This document shows positions 35,919-44,660 of a DNA stretch of 64,000 nucleotides, piece after piece. Source of the DNA: Dehalococcoidia bacterium (GTDB lineage: Bacteria > Chloroflexota > Dehalococcoidia > Tepidiformales > Tepidiformaceae); contig JADLBC010000012.1 of NCBI GenBank assembly GCA_020847985.1, positions 62,001 through 126,000 of the forward strand. The letters run 5' to 3'. Within the stretch, counting starts at the first letter, position 1. Each line of letters begins with the position of its first letter. A program made the position numbers and the translations under genes. The notes beneath the pieces were generated by a model, which did no database searches, was not told the DNA's origin, and was given only the letters and a program-made list of their open reading frames with translations.

Positions 35919-37010
35919 ATGCCCAGCTTCAAAATCCTCGTCACGCCGGGAGACGGCATCGGGCCGGAAGTCATGGAGGAGGCCCTGAAGACGCTGGGCC
36001 GCGTCCAGCGGATGTTCGGGCACGAGTTCGAATACGACGAGGAGACGATCGGCGGCGCGGGCATCGACAAGTACGGCGTGGCCCTGCGGCCGGAGACGGT
36101 GGCGAAGGCGAAGGCGTCGCGGGCGGTGCTCTTCGGCGCCGTGGGCGGCCCGAAGTGGGACGACCCGAAGGCGATCGTGCGGCCGGAAGACGCGATCCTG
36201 GGGATGCGCAAGCAGCTGGGGCTGTTCGCGAACCTGCGGCCGGTGCGCGTGCACCCGCTCATGCTCAGCGATAGCACGCTCAAGCCCGAGGTGCTGGAAG
36301 GCACCGACATGGTGGTCATCCGCGAACTCACGGGGGGGCTGTATTTCGGCCAGCCAAAGAAGCGCTGGGAGAGCGCGAGCGGCCGCCAGGGCGTGGACAC
36401 ACTTCGCTACAGCGAGAAAGAGATTGTGCGGATCATGCACGTCGCCTTCCAGCTCGCCCGCCAGCGGCGCAAGAAGGTGACGAGCGTCGACAAGGCGAAC
36501 GTGCTGCGAACGGGCCAGCTCTGGCGGGAGATCGCCGTGGAGGTTGGCAAGGAGTACCCGGACGTCGCGCTCGAGCACCTGCTCGTGGACGCGGCGGCGA
36601 TGCAGCTCCTGCGGCGCCCGGCGAGCTTCGATGTGATGGTGACGGAGAACATGTTCGGCGACATCCTCACGGACGAGGCGGCGATGCTCGCGGGGTCGAT
36701 GGGGATGATGCCTTCGGCGAGCCTGGGCAAGCGCAGGAAGGACGGCACGGGCATCGGCCTCTACGAGCCGATCCACGGGAGCGCGCCGGACATCGCGGGC
36801 CAGGGGAAGGCGAACCCGCTGGCGATGATCCTGAGCGCGGCGATGATGCTGCGGCTTTCGCTCGGGCTGGAAGCGGAAGCGGCGGCGATCGAGGAGGCGG
36901 TGGATGCGGCCATTCGCGACGGCTACCGCACGCCCGATATCGCCGGGACGGGCGCGCACGTGGTGAACACGACGAAGATGGGGGACCTGGTGGCGGAGCG
37001 CCTGGGGTAG
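35919..37010 (+). CDS. leuB: 3-isopropylmalate dehydrogenase
   Basis: Start revised from 35844 to ATG 35919 with GGAGG eight bases upstream, giving 363 residues. [14 protein letters not shown] opens the fold. The substrate Arg cluster and [14 protein letters not shown] follow. [29 protein letters not shown] holds the metal Asp pair, and [20 protein letters not shown] is the NAD site. It oxidises and decarboxylates 3-isopropylmalate in leucine biosynthesis. No other leu gene is in the window. Tartrate dehydrogenase is less likely given the exact LeuB phrases. Confidence 0.95.
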   Translation: MPSFKILVTPGDGIGPEVMEEALKTLGRVQRMFGHEFEYDEETIGGAGIDKYGVALRPETVAKAKASRAVLFGAVGGPKWDDPKAIVRPEDAILGMRKQLGLFANLRPVRVHPLMLSDSTLKPEVLEGTDMVVIRELTGGLYFGQPKKRWESASGRQGVDTLRYSEKEIVRIMHVAFQLARQRRKKVTSVDKANVLRTGQLWREIAVEVGKEYPDVALEHLLVDAAAMQLLRRPASFDVMVTENMFGDILTDEAAMLAGSMGMMPSASLGKRRKDGTGIGLYEPIHGSAPDIAGQGKANPLAMILSAAMMLRLSLGLEAEAAAIEEAVDAAIRDGYRTPDIAGTGAHVVNTTKMGDLVAERLG

Positions 37011-37015
37011 CACGC

Positions 37016-37194
37016 GTGCCGCTTACGCGTGAAGTCTCTGAGGAAGCCCTCCGCATCCCGTCGTGCCGAAGGGATGAAAATCCCCGACTCGATCATCCTG
37101 GCGACCGCTCGAATGCTCGGGTGTCCGCTCCTCACTCGAAACAGCCGGGACTTCGGCGATGTACGGGGCGCGATCGTCCCGTACGGCCCATAGC
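37016..37194 (+). pseudogene. Remnant of a PIN-domain (VapC-like) toxin
   Basis: The frame from GTG 37016 reads PLTREVSEEALRI, which matches the alpha-helix before the last PIN motif. The sequence then shifts frame, and KIPDSIILATARMLGCPLLTRNSRDF plus VPYGP and a stop (TAG 37192) are in another frame. The latter is the standard C-terminal half of VapC (Asp-Ser-Ile-Ile-Leu-Ala-Thr-Ala, then LLTRN..DF). The N-terminal half with the first catalytic Asp is missing, and no antitoxin is visible. It lies directly after leuB. Confidence 0.75.
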
Positions 37195-37236
37195 TGCCCC
37201 CTTCCCCTGCTCCCGGCGCCGCCCTACGCTCCGTGC

Positions 37237-37956
37237 ATGGCGCGTGTTGCCCTGTTCGATCCCTGCTATCTCGGCGCGTTGCGGCCGACCGATGCCTTCC
37301 ATGCGAAGCGGGTGCTGGAGGCGCTCGGCGACGAGGTGACGCTCATCGATGGGCGCTGCTGCGGGCAGCCCGCCTACAACAGCGGCTTCCGCGGCGAGGC
37401 GAAGCGGGTATCGCTGTCGCTGCTGCGGGAAGCGCGCCACCACGATGTCGTGGTCACGGCCTCGGGTTCGTGCACGAGCATGGTGACGCACTTCGTGCCC
37501 GGGCTGTTCGAAGGCACGAAGCGGGAGGGCGCGGCGCGCATCGCCGGGCGCTTTCGCGAATTCACGGCGTATGTCGCGGGGCACCCAAACCTCGACCGGC
37601 TGGCGCTGATGCTCGAAGGCACCGTGGTGTACCACGACAGCTGCCACATGCGGAACGAACTCGGCGGCACGGACACGGTCCTCGGGCTGCTGGCGAAGGT
37701 GGAACTGCTCGAAGTGCGGCGCCTGGCCCATGAGGCCGAGTGCTGCGGCTTCGGCGGCGCCTTCACCGTGAAGCTCCCCGAAGTCGCGGCGGTAATGATG
37801 ACCGCGAAGCTCGACGACATTGCCGCGAGCGGGGCGAAGGTGGTGGTCTCGGCCGACTTCTCCTGCCTCGCGCACCTGGAGTCCGGCGCGCGGGGCACGG
37901 GCCAGCGCATGGAGACGTGGACCGTTGCCGAACTGCTCGCGAGGGCGCTGGGATGA
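37237..37956 (+). CDS. lutA: Lactate-utilisation (Fe-S)-binding protein LutA
   Basis: Start revised from 37159 to ATG 37237, giving 239 residues. CCG-type domains are seen twice: DPCYLGALRP with CCGQPAYNSGF, then HDSCHMRNELGG with CCGFGGAFTVKLPEV. TASGSCTSMV lies between. LutA acts with LutB and LutC to oxidise L-lactate to pyruvate with Fe-S electron carriers. Its TGA overlaps the next start by 4 bases. Confidence 0.93.
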   Translation: MARVALFDPCYLGALRPTDAFHAKRVLEALGDEVTLIDGRCCGQPAYNSGFRGEAKRVSLSLLREARHHDVVVTASGSCTSMVTHFVPGLFEGTKREGAARIAGRFREFTAYVAGHPNLDRLALMLEGTVVYHDSCHMRNELGGTDTVLGLLAKVELLEVRRLAHEAECCGFGGAFTVKLPEVAAVMMTAKLDDIAASGAKVVVSADFSCLAHLESGARGTGQRMETWTVAELLARALG

Positions 37957-39707
37957 CCACGTACCACGAACGCGCGGCGCGGGAAATCGCCACCGAACAC
38001 CCTTCGCGCACGGTCACGCCGATCATGCGGAAGCTCGTCGATGATTCGCGGGCGATGTTGCGGAGGTCGCCGGCGGACGCGAAGACGCGTGCCGCGGCCG
38101 CGCGGGCCGACGCCATCGGCCGGCTCGAGGAGCTGCATGCGCAGGTTCGCGCCAACTTCGAACGGCGCGGGATCGGCTACCACCGCGCGGAAACGCCGGG
38201 GGACGCGGTGCGCATCATTCGCGGCCTGCTGGGCGATGCGAAGCGGGTGGCGAAGTCCAAATCGATGGTCGGCGAGGAGGTCGGGCTGACGCACGCGCTG
38301 CGCGACGCGGGCATCGACCTGCTGGAGACGGACATCGGCGAGTACATCGTCGATATCGAAGGGCGCGGGCCGAGCCACATCACGGCGCCCGCCGTCCACC
38401 TCAACCGCACGCGCATCCGCGAACTGCTCGCGCGCGGCGGCGCCGATATCCCCGACGACGACCCGGTGCGCCTTTCGCGCTACGTCCGCGATGTGGTGGG
38501 AGCGTTCTTCGAGGATTGCGACGCGGGCATCACGGGCGCGAACGCGGTGGTGGCCCGCTCCGGCCGGCTGATGGTTATCGAAAACGAAGGAAACGTGTCG
38601 CTGGGGGCGAGCCATCCGAAGCTGCACATCGTCATCACCGGGCTGGAGAAGGTGGTCGCGGACGAAGCAGGGGCGCTGGCGATTCTCGAGGTGCTGGCGC
38701 CCAGTGCGACGGCGCAGCCGCTGACCTCGTTCTCGCACTTTCTCGCGGACCCGGCCCCGGGCCAGCAGCGGCACGTGGTGTTCGTCGACAACGGGCGTTC
38801 GGCCATCGCGGCGGGGAAGTATCACGACGTGCTGCGTTGCATCCGCTGCGGGGCGTGCATGAACGCGTGCCCGGTGTACCGCGCGGCGGGCGGGCTTTCG
38901 TACGGCGCGCCGTACATGGGCCCGATCGGAGCGGTCATCGCGCCGTTGTTGTGGAAGGACGGGCGGTACGCCGACCTGCCCCTCGCATCGAGCCTGTGCG
39001 GGCGGTGCACGGAGGTGTGCCCGGTGGGCATCCCGCTGCATCGCATGCTGCTCGACCTGCGCGCGGACGCGGTGGCGGCGGGCCAGACGGGGAGCCGGGT
39101 CGAACGGCTGGCTTGGCAGGCGTGGTCGCTCACCTTCGAGGGGGCCATGCGTGCGCGCGCGGCCTCGGCGCTGGGGCGCATCGGGTTGAATGGAGGCGGG
39201 CGTTTCGTTCGCGCACAGGGGACGGCGAACGACCCGCGCGTCCTGCCGCGCGCGGGCGCCCCGGAGCGCGACGCGGCCAACCTCGTGGCGGAGCCCCCGC
39301 GTCAGCCGGCGGCGGTGATCGCGCCCGAGGAGATCGAACCGGCGGACCTGGCGGAGCTGTTCCGCATGCGCGCCGCGGCGCTGGGCGTGACGCTGCTGGA
39401 TGCGTACGAGGCCCGCGAGGGCGACCGCGTGGTGCATGCGACGGCCGCCATCGCGGCGACGGGGAGCGTGTTGCTACTCGGAGAGGCGGCCGCGCGCCGG
39501 CCACTGCTGGGCGCGCAACGGGTGGTCGTGCACCTCGACCCGGCGACGATCGTGCGATACCCCTCGGGGCTGGCGGAGTACCTCGGCGATGTCGACGCGC
39601 TCATCCTCACGGGCGCGAGCCGCACGGCGGACATCGAGAAGCAGATCGTGCGGGGGATCCACGGGAGCGAAGAGCTCGCGGTGGTGCTGCCGCGCGTCGC
39701 TCCATGA
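37953..39707 (+). CDS. lutB: LutB with a C-terminal LutC-like segment (fusion)
   Basis: The track starts at 37740 inside lutA. ATG 37953 gives 584 residues, about 110 longer than usual LutB. Residues 1-280 are the N-terminal LUD domain (KSKSMVGEEVGLTHALRDAGIDLLETDIGEYIV). Two ferredoxin motifs follow (CIRCGACMNACPVYRAA near 296 and CGRCTEVCPVGIPLHR near 349). From about 460 the sequence becomes LutC-like, ending TGASRTADIEKQIVRGIHGSEELAVVL. No separate lutC is present. It belongs to the L-lactate oxidation complex, and the HicA-like gene starts inside its stop. Confidence 0.9.
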   Translation: MTTYHERAAREIATEHPSRTVTPIMRKLVDDSRAMLRRSPADAKTRAAAARADAIGRLEELHAQVRANFERRGIGYHRAETPGDAVRIIRGLLGDAKRVAKSKSMVGEEVGLTHALRDAGIDLLETDIGEYIVDIEGRGPSHITAPAVHLNRTRIRELLARGGADIPDDDPVRLSRYVRDVVGAFFEDCDAGITGANAVVARSGRLMVIENEGNVSLGASHPKLHIVITGLEKVVADEAGALAILEVLAPSATAQPLTSFSHFLADPAPGQQRHVVFVDNGRSAIAAGKYHDVLRCIRCGACMNACPVYRAAGGLSYGAPYMGPIGAVIAPLLWKDGRYADLPLASSLCGRCTEVCPVGIPLHRMLLDLRADAVAAGQTGSRVERLAWQAWSLTFEGAMRARAASALGRIGLNGGGRFVRAQGTANDPRVLPRAGAPERDAANLVAEPPRQPAAVIAPEEIEPADLAELFRMRAAALGVTLLDAYEAREGDRVVHATAAIAATGSVLLLGEAAARRPLLGAQRVVVHLDPATIVRYPSGLAEYLGDVDALILTGASRTADIEKQIVRGIHGSEELAVVLPRVAP

Positions 39708-39895
39708 AGCGGCAGGAAGTCGCGGCGTACCTCAGGCGCCGGGGCTGCGAGTTCGACCGCGAAGGCACGCGCCACACGCGGTATATCAACCTGGCTACAG
39801 GCGACTTCTCCTACCCGCCGCGGCACCAGGAAGTTCCCAATCGACTTGTGCGCGTCATCTGCCGGCAACCCGGCAGCCCGCACCCGTGGGAGTGA
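39704..39895 (+). CDS. HicA-like toxin / mRNA interferase without HicB
   Basis: A 63-residue protein not shown as its own line in the track. MKRQEVAAYLRRRGCEFDREGTRHTRYINLATGDFSYPPRHQEVPNRLVR matches HicA/YcfA dsRBD-like proteins: GCxF-x-REG-xRH-x-x-Y near residues 15-28, then PPRHQEV. The catalytic His is in GTRHTRY. HicA cleaves mRNA and is normally held by HicB. Here the upstream partner is lutBC (ATGA overlap) and the downstream partner a Dam methylase (GTGA overlap). No HicB-like frame is visible. Confidence 0.82.
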   Translation: MKRQEVAAYLRRRGCEFDREGTRHTRYINLATGDFSYPPRHQEVPNRLVRVICRQPGSPHPWE

Positions 39896-40770
39896 CGCGG
39901 CCGGTGGGGCCGTTCCTGAAGTGGGCCGGGGGGAAGGCGCGGCTCGCGCCACGCATCCTCGAGCGCGCGCCCTCGCGCTTCGGGCGGTACCACGAACCGT
40001 TTCTCGGCGGCGGCGCGGTGTTCTTCGCCTTCGCGGGGACGCGGCGTGCGCCGGGCGCACGGCTGAGCGATGCCAACGGGGCGCTCATCGCCTGCTACCG
40101 GGCCGTGCGCGATGCGCCGGAGGCCGTGGTGGCCGCGCTCGCGCCGATGGCGGAGGCCTACCTCGCGCGGGAGGCGGGCGAACGGGCCGCGTACTACTAC
40201 GGCGTGCGGGCGAGCGCGCCCGGCGTCCCGGCGGAGGCGGCGGCACGGCTCATCTTCCTGAATCGCACGGGGTACAACGGGCTCTACCGGGAGAACCGCA
40301 GTGGTGGCTTCAACGTGCCCCACGGCCGCTATGTGAAGCCGCGCATCCTCGACCGGGACGGGCTGATGGCGGCGGCGAACGCGCTCCGGGGGGCGACGCT
40401 GTGCGCGGGCGATTTCGAAGAGGCGTGCGCGGCGGCCGTGGCCGGGGACTTCGTCTACCTGGACCCACCGTACCTGCCGCTCTCGGCGACCTCGCGTTTC
40501 ACGGCGTACACGCGCGGCGAATTCGACCCGGCGGAGCAGGAACGGCTGCGCGACGCCTTCGAAGCGATGACACGCCGGGGCGTGGCGGCGCTGCTTTCGA
40601 ACTCGGACCACGCGCGCATCCGGGAGCTGTACGGCGAACGCGGCTTCGGATTCGAGACGGTGATGATGTCGCGCGCGATCAACTCGGTGGGGAGCGGGCG
40701 GGCGCCGATCGCGGAGGTGCTCATCGATAACCTGGGGCGCGCGGAGGTGCGGCGGGCGCTGGAGGGGTAA
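39892..40770 (+). CDS. DNA adenine methyltransferase (Dam/DpnM type)
   Basis: The track runs this frame from 39400. GTG 39892 overlaps the HicA stop and gives 292 residues. GPFLKWAGGKARLAPRIL, YHEPFLGGGAVFFAF and YLDPPYLPLS are motifs X, I and IV of D12-class N6-adenine methylases, which usually modify GATC. The target domain (about 75-165) contains RLIFLNRTGYNGLYRENRSGGFNVPHG. No cognate endonuclease is near, so it is either orphan or linked to the HicA-like protein. Confidence 0.93.
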   Translation: MTRPVGPFLKWAGGKARLAPRILERAPSRFGRYHEPFLGGGAVFFAFAGTRRAPGARLSDANGALIACYRAVRDAPEAVVAALAPMAEAYLAREAGERAAYYYGVRASAPGVPAEAAARLIFLNRTGYNGLYRENRSGGFNVPHGRYVKPRILDRDGLMAAANALRGATLCAGDFEEACAAAVAGDFVYLDPPYLPLSATSRFTAYTRGEFDPAEQERLRDAFEAMTRRGVAALLSNSDHARIRELYGERGFGFETVMMSRAINSVGSGRAPIAEVLIDNLGRAEVRRALEG

Positions 40771-40853
40771 GGGAGCGGCCGAAGGGGCCTTGCCGGGGCC
40801 AGCCGGCGGTGCTACGAAGGGCCGAGCACCGCGCGCCGCGCCAAGGAGCCCAC

Positions 40854-42122
40854 ATGCCCGCCGAATTCACCGCCGCCGGCCTCGCCCTCCAGGCCGAAGT
40901 CAAGCGATTCATGGATGAGCTGATCTACCCGAACGAGGAGGAGTTCGAACGCCAGTACGCCGCGCTCGGACACCATTCGTACCCGCCCGTGCTGGACGAC
41001 CTGAAGGCGGAGGCGCGCAACCGCGGCCTCTGGAACATGTTCATGCCGCACCTGCGCCAGGGCGACCCGGGGACGAAGCTCACGAACCTGGACTATGCGC
41101 CGATCTCGGAAGAGCTGGGGAAGGTGACGTTCGCGCCCGAGGTGTTCAACTGCAACGCCCCGGACACGGGCAACATGGAAATCCTGAACATGTTCGCCAC
41201 CGAGCGGATCCGGGAGGAGTGGCTGACGCCGCTGCTGAACGGCGACATCCGATCGGGCTTCGCGATGACGGAGCCGGAGGTCGCCTCCTCGGACGCGACG
41301 AACATTTCGCTGCAAATCACGCGCGATGGCGACGAGTACGTGCTTAACGGGCGGAAGTGGTTCACCACGGGCGCGCTCGCGGACCGCTGCAAGGTCTTCA
41401 TCGTGATGGGCAAATCGAACCCGGGTGAGGCGCGCCATCGCCAGCAATCGATGATCGTCGTGCCGAAGGCGACGCCCGGTGTGACCGTGGAGCGTTCGCT
41501 GACGGTGTTCGGGACCGAGGACCGCGGCGGGCACGGGCAGATCCTGTTCGAGAACGCGCGGGTGCCGGCCGACCACATCCTCGGGGAGGAAGGGAGCGGG
41601 TTCGCGATCTCGCAGGCGCGGCTCGGGCCCGGGCGCATCCACCACTGCATGCGCACCATCGGCGTGGCCGAGCGGGCGTTGGAGCTGATGTGCAAGCGCG
41701 CGATGAACCGGCACGCGTTCGGTTCGCTGGTGGCGCAGAAGGGGCTGATCCAGGACTGGATCGCGGAGTCGCGCATCGAAATCGACATGGCGCGCGAATA
41801 CGTCCTGCGCTGCGCGCACATGATGGACACAGTCGGCAACAAGGGCGCTGCGAACGAGATCGCGGGGATCAAGGTGGCGGTGCCGAACATCGCGCTGAAG
41901 GTCATCGACCGGGCCATCCAGGTGCATGGCGCGGCGGGTGTGACGCAGGACACACCGCTGGCGGCGATGTGGGCGAACACGCGCACGATCCGGCTCGCCG
42001 ACGGCCCGGACGAGGTGCACAAGATGACCATCGCGCGGCGCGAGCTGAAGAAGTACGACCCGGACTTCCACCTCACACCGCAGGCCGGGGGGCACGAGCC
42101 ACAGGTCTTCACGCGCCCCTGA
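40854..42122 (+). CDS. Acyl-CoA dehydrogenase
   Basis: Start revised from 40809 to ATG 40854 with AAGGAG upstream, giving 422 residues. The N-terminal helical domain ends in APEVFNCNAPDTGNMEIL. SGFAMTEPEVASSDATNI and YVLNGRKWFTTGAL are the FAD/substrate loops. ALELMCKRAMNRHAFGSLVAQKG and VHGAAGVTQDTPLA form the C-terminal domain. The length and opening (LQAEVKRFMDELIYPNE) fit the ACAD10/11-like branch that acts on medium, long or 4-hydroxy acyl-CoAs. It is followed by a strong terminator. Confidence 0.93.
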   Translation: MPAEFTAAGLALQAEVKRFMDELIYPNEEEFERQYAALGHHSYPPVLDDLKAEARNRGLWNMFMPHLRQGDPGTKLTNLDYAPISEELGKVTFAPEVFNCNAPDTGNMEILNMFATERIREEWLTPLLNGDIRSGFAMTEPEVASSDATNISLQITRDGDEYVLNGRKWFTTGALADRCKVFIVMGKSNPGEARHRQQSMIVVPKATPGVTVERSLTVFGTEDRGGHGQILFENARVPADHILGEEGSGFAISQARLGPGRIHHCMRTIGVAERALELMCKRAMNRHAFGSLVAQKGLIQDWIAESRIEIDMAREYVLRCAHMMDTVGNKGAANEIAGIKVAVPNIALKVIDRAIQVHGAAGVTQDTPLAAMWANTRTIRLADGPDEVHKMTIARRELKKYDPDFHLTPQAGGHEPQVFTRP

Positions 42123-42147
42123 CGGCGGGCCCCATCTACGCACACCC

Positions 42148-42178
42148 AAACGGGCGGCGCCGGAAGCGCCGCCCGTTT
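42148..42178 (+). terminator. Intrinsic terminator between convergent genes
   Basis: AAACGGGCGGCGC and GCGCCGCCCGTTT form a perfect 13-bp stem with a CGGAA loop, 26 bases after the acyl-CoA dehydrogenase stop. The A and T ends of the stem give short U runs on both strands. Confidence 0.9.
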
Positions 42179-42200
42179 CGAATCGTCCTTCGCCTGGCCG

Positions 42201-42249
42201 GTACCCCCGGGGTATCCCCTGGGAACCGGGAACCGGGAACCGGGAACTG
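42201..42249. repeat. Composite element E: GGGG-TAT-CCCC palindrome plus GGGAACC heptamers
   Basis: GTACCCCCGGGGTATCCCCTGGGAACCGGGAACCGGGAACCGGGAAC holds four nearly perfect GGGAACC units. It lies between the terminator and the stop codon of the minus-strand lipoprotein gene, which starts 9 bases later. Confidence 0.92.
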
Positions 42250-42257
42250 ACGGCAGC

Positions 42258-42947
42258 TCAGCTGCCGACGCCGTCAAACACCCCGTTCACGTGTTCGAGC
42301 ATGCGCCGGGCAACGCGCACGGAGAGGCCGATGTCGCTGGACCCTTCGAGCCCCGACTGGACGACGGCGTGGAGGATGCGGCCCGTGCGGAAGCAGACGA
42401 CGGTATCGACGGTCGTCGGGGACTGGCCGCTGCGGGTGGTCACGAGGTAGCCGGCGGCCTCATCGCCGAGGTGGGGGACCGGGAATTCGCGCACCTCGTC
42501 GTTATCGCCGATGAGGACGCCGCAGCTGGCTTTGGCGTTGGCGGCGCTGGCGCGCATGTCTTCCGAGGCAGCCTTTGGCTCGGTGTACAGCGTCGACTGG
42601 GTGATGATGGCGCGCGGTCCGGCCTGCATTTCGTACGGGTCACTTCGCACGAAGAACTTGAGGTGGCCGGTAAGGCGGCCGATGGCATCGAGGCGGTTGG
42701 TCTCGACGTCGGGGTCGTCGGCGAAGGCTTCAGCCCACTCGCGGTTGCTGAAATCGACCTCGGCGGTGTCGCCGTTCTGGTCGGTGTAGGGCTCCATGCC
42801 GGCGGGCGCGGCGTCATCGGGGAGGGCCATAGCGGCGAGGTCGTAGCCCTTGTCATCGAGGTTGATCGGGTAGTCACGGCCATCACTGCAGGCGCCGGCG
42901 AGCAGCGCGATGCCGGCGAGGAGCATGAGAGCGAGGCGAACCGTCAT
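42258..42947 (-). CDS. Lipoprotein of unknown function
   Basis: Start revised from 43157 to ATG 42947, giving 229 residues. MTVRLALMLLAGIALLAGAC is a lipoprotein signal with an LAGAC lipobox, so the mature protein would be lipid-anchored outside the membrane. A globular domain follows (VETNRLDAIGRLTGHLKFFVRSDPYEMQAG, VVCFRTGRILHAVVQSGLEG). I do not recognise it. Confidence 0.85.
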   Translation of the reverse strand: MTVRLALMLLAGIALLAGACSDGRDYPINLDDKGYDLAAMALPDDAAPAGMEPYTDQNGDTAEVDFSNREWAEAFADDPDVETNRLDAIGRLTGHLKFFVRSDPYEMQAGPRAIITQSTLYTEPKAASEDMRASAANAKASCGVLIGDNDEVREFPVPHLGDEAAGYLVTTRSGQSPTTVDTVVCFRTGRILHAVVQSGLEGSSDIGLSVRVARRMLEHVNGVFDGVGS

Positions 42948-43069
42948 GGGGCCATCCAGGAGCTTTATCGGGGTATGGTACGCGAAAGCCGGGCGCGCGG
43001 ATGGCCGCCTGGTGGAGCGGCGGGCATCCCCCCGGTATGCTCCGGCGATCAAGCCAACGAGGTGTCCCC

Positions 43070-43462
43070 ATGGGCCTGTCCGTCGAAGACCAGTTCGCGA
43101 TCCAGCAGCTGTACGCGCGCTACAACCACGCCATCGATTCCGGGAACGGGGCCGCATGGGCCGATTGCTTCACGGCCGATGGGACGTTCAGCTCCGGTTC
43201 CGGGAACTTCGCGGGGACGGAGCAGCTGGCCGCATTCGCGACGGGATTCGCATCGCGGCTCAAGGGGCGCCACTGGATCAACAACCTGGTGGTGGATGCC
43301 GAAGGGGACGGGGCGAAGGGATCGTGCTACCTGGTGCTCTGGAAGCTTAACGACCCGGGCACGCCGCCGAACGTGCTCACGACGGCGATCTACCACGACA
43401 CTCTGGCGAAGGCGGCGGGCGGCTGGAAGTTCACGAGCCGCACCGTGAAGGGCGACGCCTGA
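43070..43462 (+). CDS. SnoaL/NTF2-like domain protein
   Basis: Start revised from 43001 to ATG 43070, giving 130 residues. FAIQQLYARYNHAIDSGNGAAWADCFTADGTF is the signature helix-strand opening of SnoaL-like polyketide cyclase/limonene hydrolase-type folds. IYHDTLAKAAGGWKFTSRTV closes the cone. Proteins of this kind act as small hydrolases, isomerases or binding domains. The residues here do not define a reaction. It is divergent from the lipoprotein gene. Confidence 0.85.
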   Translation: MGLSVEDQFAIQQLYARYNHAIDSGNGAAWADCFTADGTFSSGSGNFAGTEQLAAFATGFASRLKGRHWINNLVVDAEGDGAKGSCYLVLWKLNDPGTPPNVLTTAIYHDTLAKAAGGWKFTSRTVKGDA

Positions 43463-43499
43463 GCATGCCTGGAGCGCCGGACGAGGGGGAGGCCCGGCC

Positions 43500-43679
43500 A
43501 TGAGGGTCTTCCTCGTGCAGGCGGGGGTGCTGCTGGGGGCGGTGCTGGTGCTGATGGCGGTCGTGTTTCGCAACCAGCAGGCGCGCAACCTGCTGGGGAC
43601 GCTCCGCAACGCGGCCCTCATCTACATCGCGCTGGTATTGGCGCTCGGGTTGTACCGGCTCTGGCAACAGGGATTGTGA
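43500..43679 (+). CDS. Small two-helix membrane protein (59 aa), missed by the ORF track
   Basis: ATG 43500, with GGGGGAGG upstream, opens MRVFLVQAGVLLGAVLVLMA. A second helix NAALIYIALVLALGLYRLW follows a basic loop (FRNQQARNLLGTLRN). The basic loop would face the cytoplasm. It follows the SnoaL-like gene by 37 bases. The function is unknown. Confidence 0.7.
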   Translation: MRVFLVQAGVLLGAVLVLMAVVFRNQQARNLLGTLRNAALIYIALVLALGLYRLWQQGL

Positions 43680-43704
43680 GCGGGCGCTGGTCGCGCCCGC
43701 CGCG

Positions 43705-44502
43705 TCACACGCCGTGGATGGATGCGAGCCGCGCGGAGCGGCGGGGGATGTAGTCGTCGTCGCGGGGGATGCTCCAGAGCGACCAGGCGCCCGTCTCCCA
43801 TTCGCCGCGTCCGATGCCCCATTGGAGGTAGCGAAGGCGGCGGCGTTCGACGATCGCGCGCTGGATGTGCCAGGGGAGGTCGGTGAGGGGGGCGGCCGGC
43901 AGCGGCGGCGAACCACCGTAGTGCCCCTCGTTGGGACGCAGTTCGCGGTTGAGCTCGCGCTGCAGCGCCCAGATCACGAGCTTCACGTGCTCATCGGGGA
44001 CAGGGTCGATGCCGGAATCGATCCCCGGGTAGTAGTGGTGCGGGTTGTCGAAGGCGGCAAGCCCTTCGCGGATGTCTTCGTTGATCTCGTCCCCGAGGTC
44101 CTGGAGGGCGGGCGGCAGGTCGGGATCGCGCGCGGTCCACTGGTTCTCGGGCGGGATGTCCTCGACGAGCGGGCGAGGGTGGCCGAGGCGCAGCGGCAGG
44201 GTGGCAAGCGCCTGCCGCACGGGGGCAAGGCCGGGTTCGGTTTCGACGCGGTCGAGGAGTTCGCCGTAGGTGAGTGGCTTCCCCGGCTGCAGGAACGGCT
44301 GGTGCGTATCGCGCAGGGCGACGGACCCCGTGGTGGGGTCGACGCTATGCACGAGGGTGGCGAAGGCGCGGAGCCTTCGCCCCGGGCTCGGGTCGATGCG
44401 GCTCGGGTCGAAGGCGCTGATGTTGCGGCCGGCGAGGGGGACCCACCGCGCGGGCTCGGGCGCACCGGCGGCGAATCCGGGTTCGAACCAGAGACCGGCC
44501 AC
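43705..44502 (-). CDS. Hypothetical protein, last of an orphan trio
   Basis: A 265-residue protein with a GTG start 2 bases after the 47-aa gene. It is soluble, with no signal or TM segment and a high Pro/Asp/Arg content. QPGKPLTYGELLDRVETEPGLAPV and HVKLVIWALQRELNRELRPNEG are helical. The ending DDDYIPRRSARLASIHGV is basic. I do not recognise it. The three genes 45074-43705 are tandem with gaps of 12 and 2 bases. Confidence 0.7.
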   Translation of the reverse strand: MAGLWFEPGFAAGAPEPARWVPLAGRNISAFDPSRIDPSPGRRLRAFATLVHSVDPTTGSVALRDTHQPFLQPGKPLTYGELLDRVETEPGLAPVRQALATLPLRLGHPRPLVEDIPPENQWTARDPDLPPALQDLGDEINEDIREGLAAFDNPHHYYPGIDSGIDPVPDEHVKLVIWALQRELNRELRPNEGHYGGSPPLPAAPLTDLPWHIQRAIVERRRLRYLQWGIGRGEWETGAWSLWSIPRDDDYIPRRSARLASIHGV

Positions 44503-44504
44503 GG

Positions 44505-44648
44505 CTACGGTGCCACGTCGGGCGAGGCACCCTCGCGCCGCTGTTGGGGGCAGATGCGGGCCGGGTCGGTGAAGCGTTCCGGCCAGGGGCTGATCCCGGG
44601 GTCGATGCCGGGGGTGGTGGTCGTGGGCGTGGTGGTCGGTGCGGGCAT
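44505..44648 (-). CDS. Small Thr/Pro-rich protein (47 aa), missed by the ORF track
   Basis: ATG 44648 with AGGAGG eight bases upstream opens MPAPTTTPTTTTPGIDPGIS. The remainder reads PWPERFTDPARICPQQRREGASPDVAP. It sits between the two larger orphan genes. The bases CCAGGGGCTGATCCCGGGG within it resemble the palindrome of the composite repeats, so either the peptide or a repeat remnant could be the real feature. Confidence 0.5.
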   Translation of the reverse strand: MPAPTTTPTTTTPGIDPGISPWPERFTDPARICPQQRREGASPDVAP

Positions 44649-44660
44649 GGGTATGGCCTC

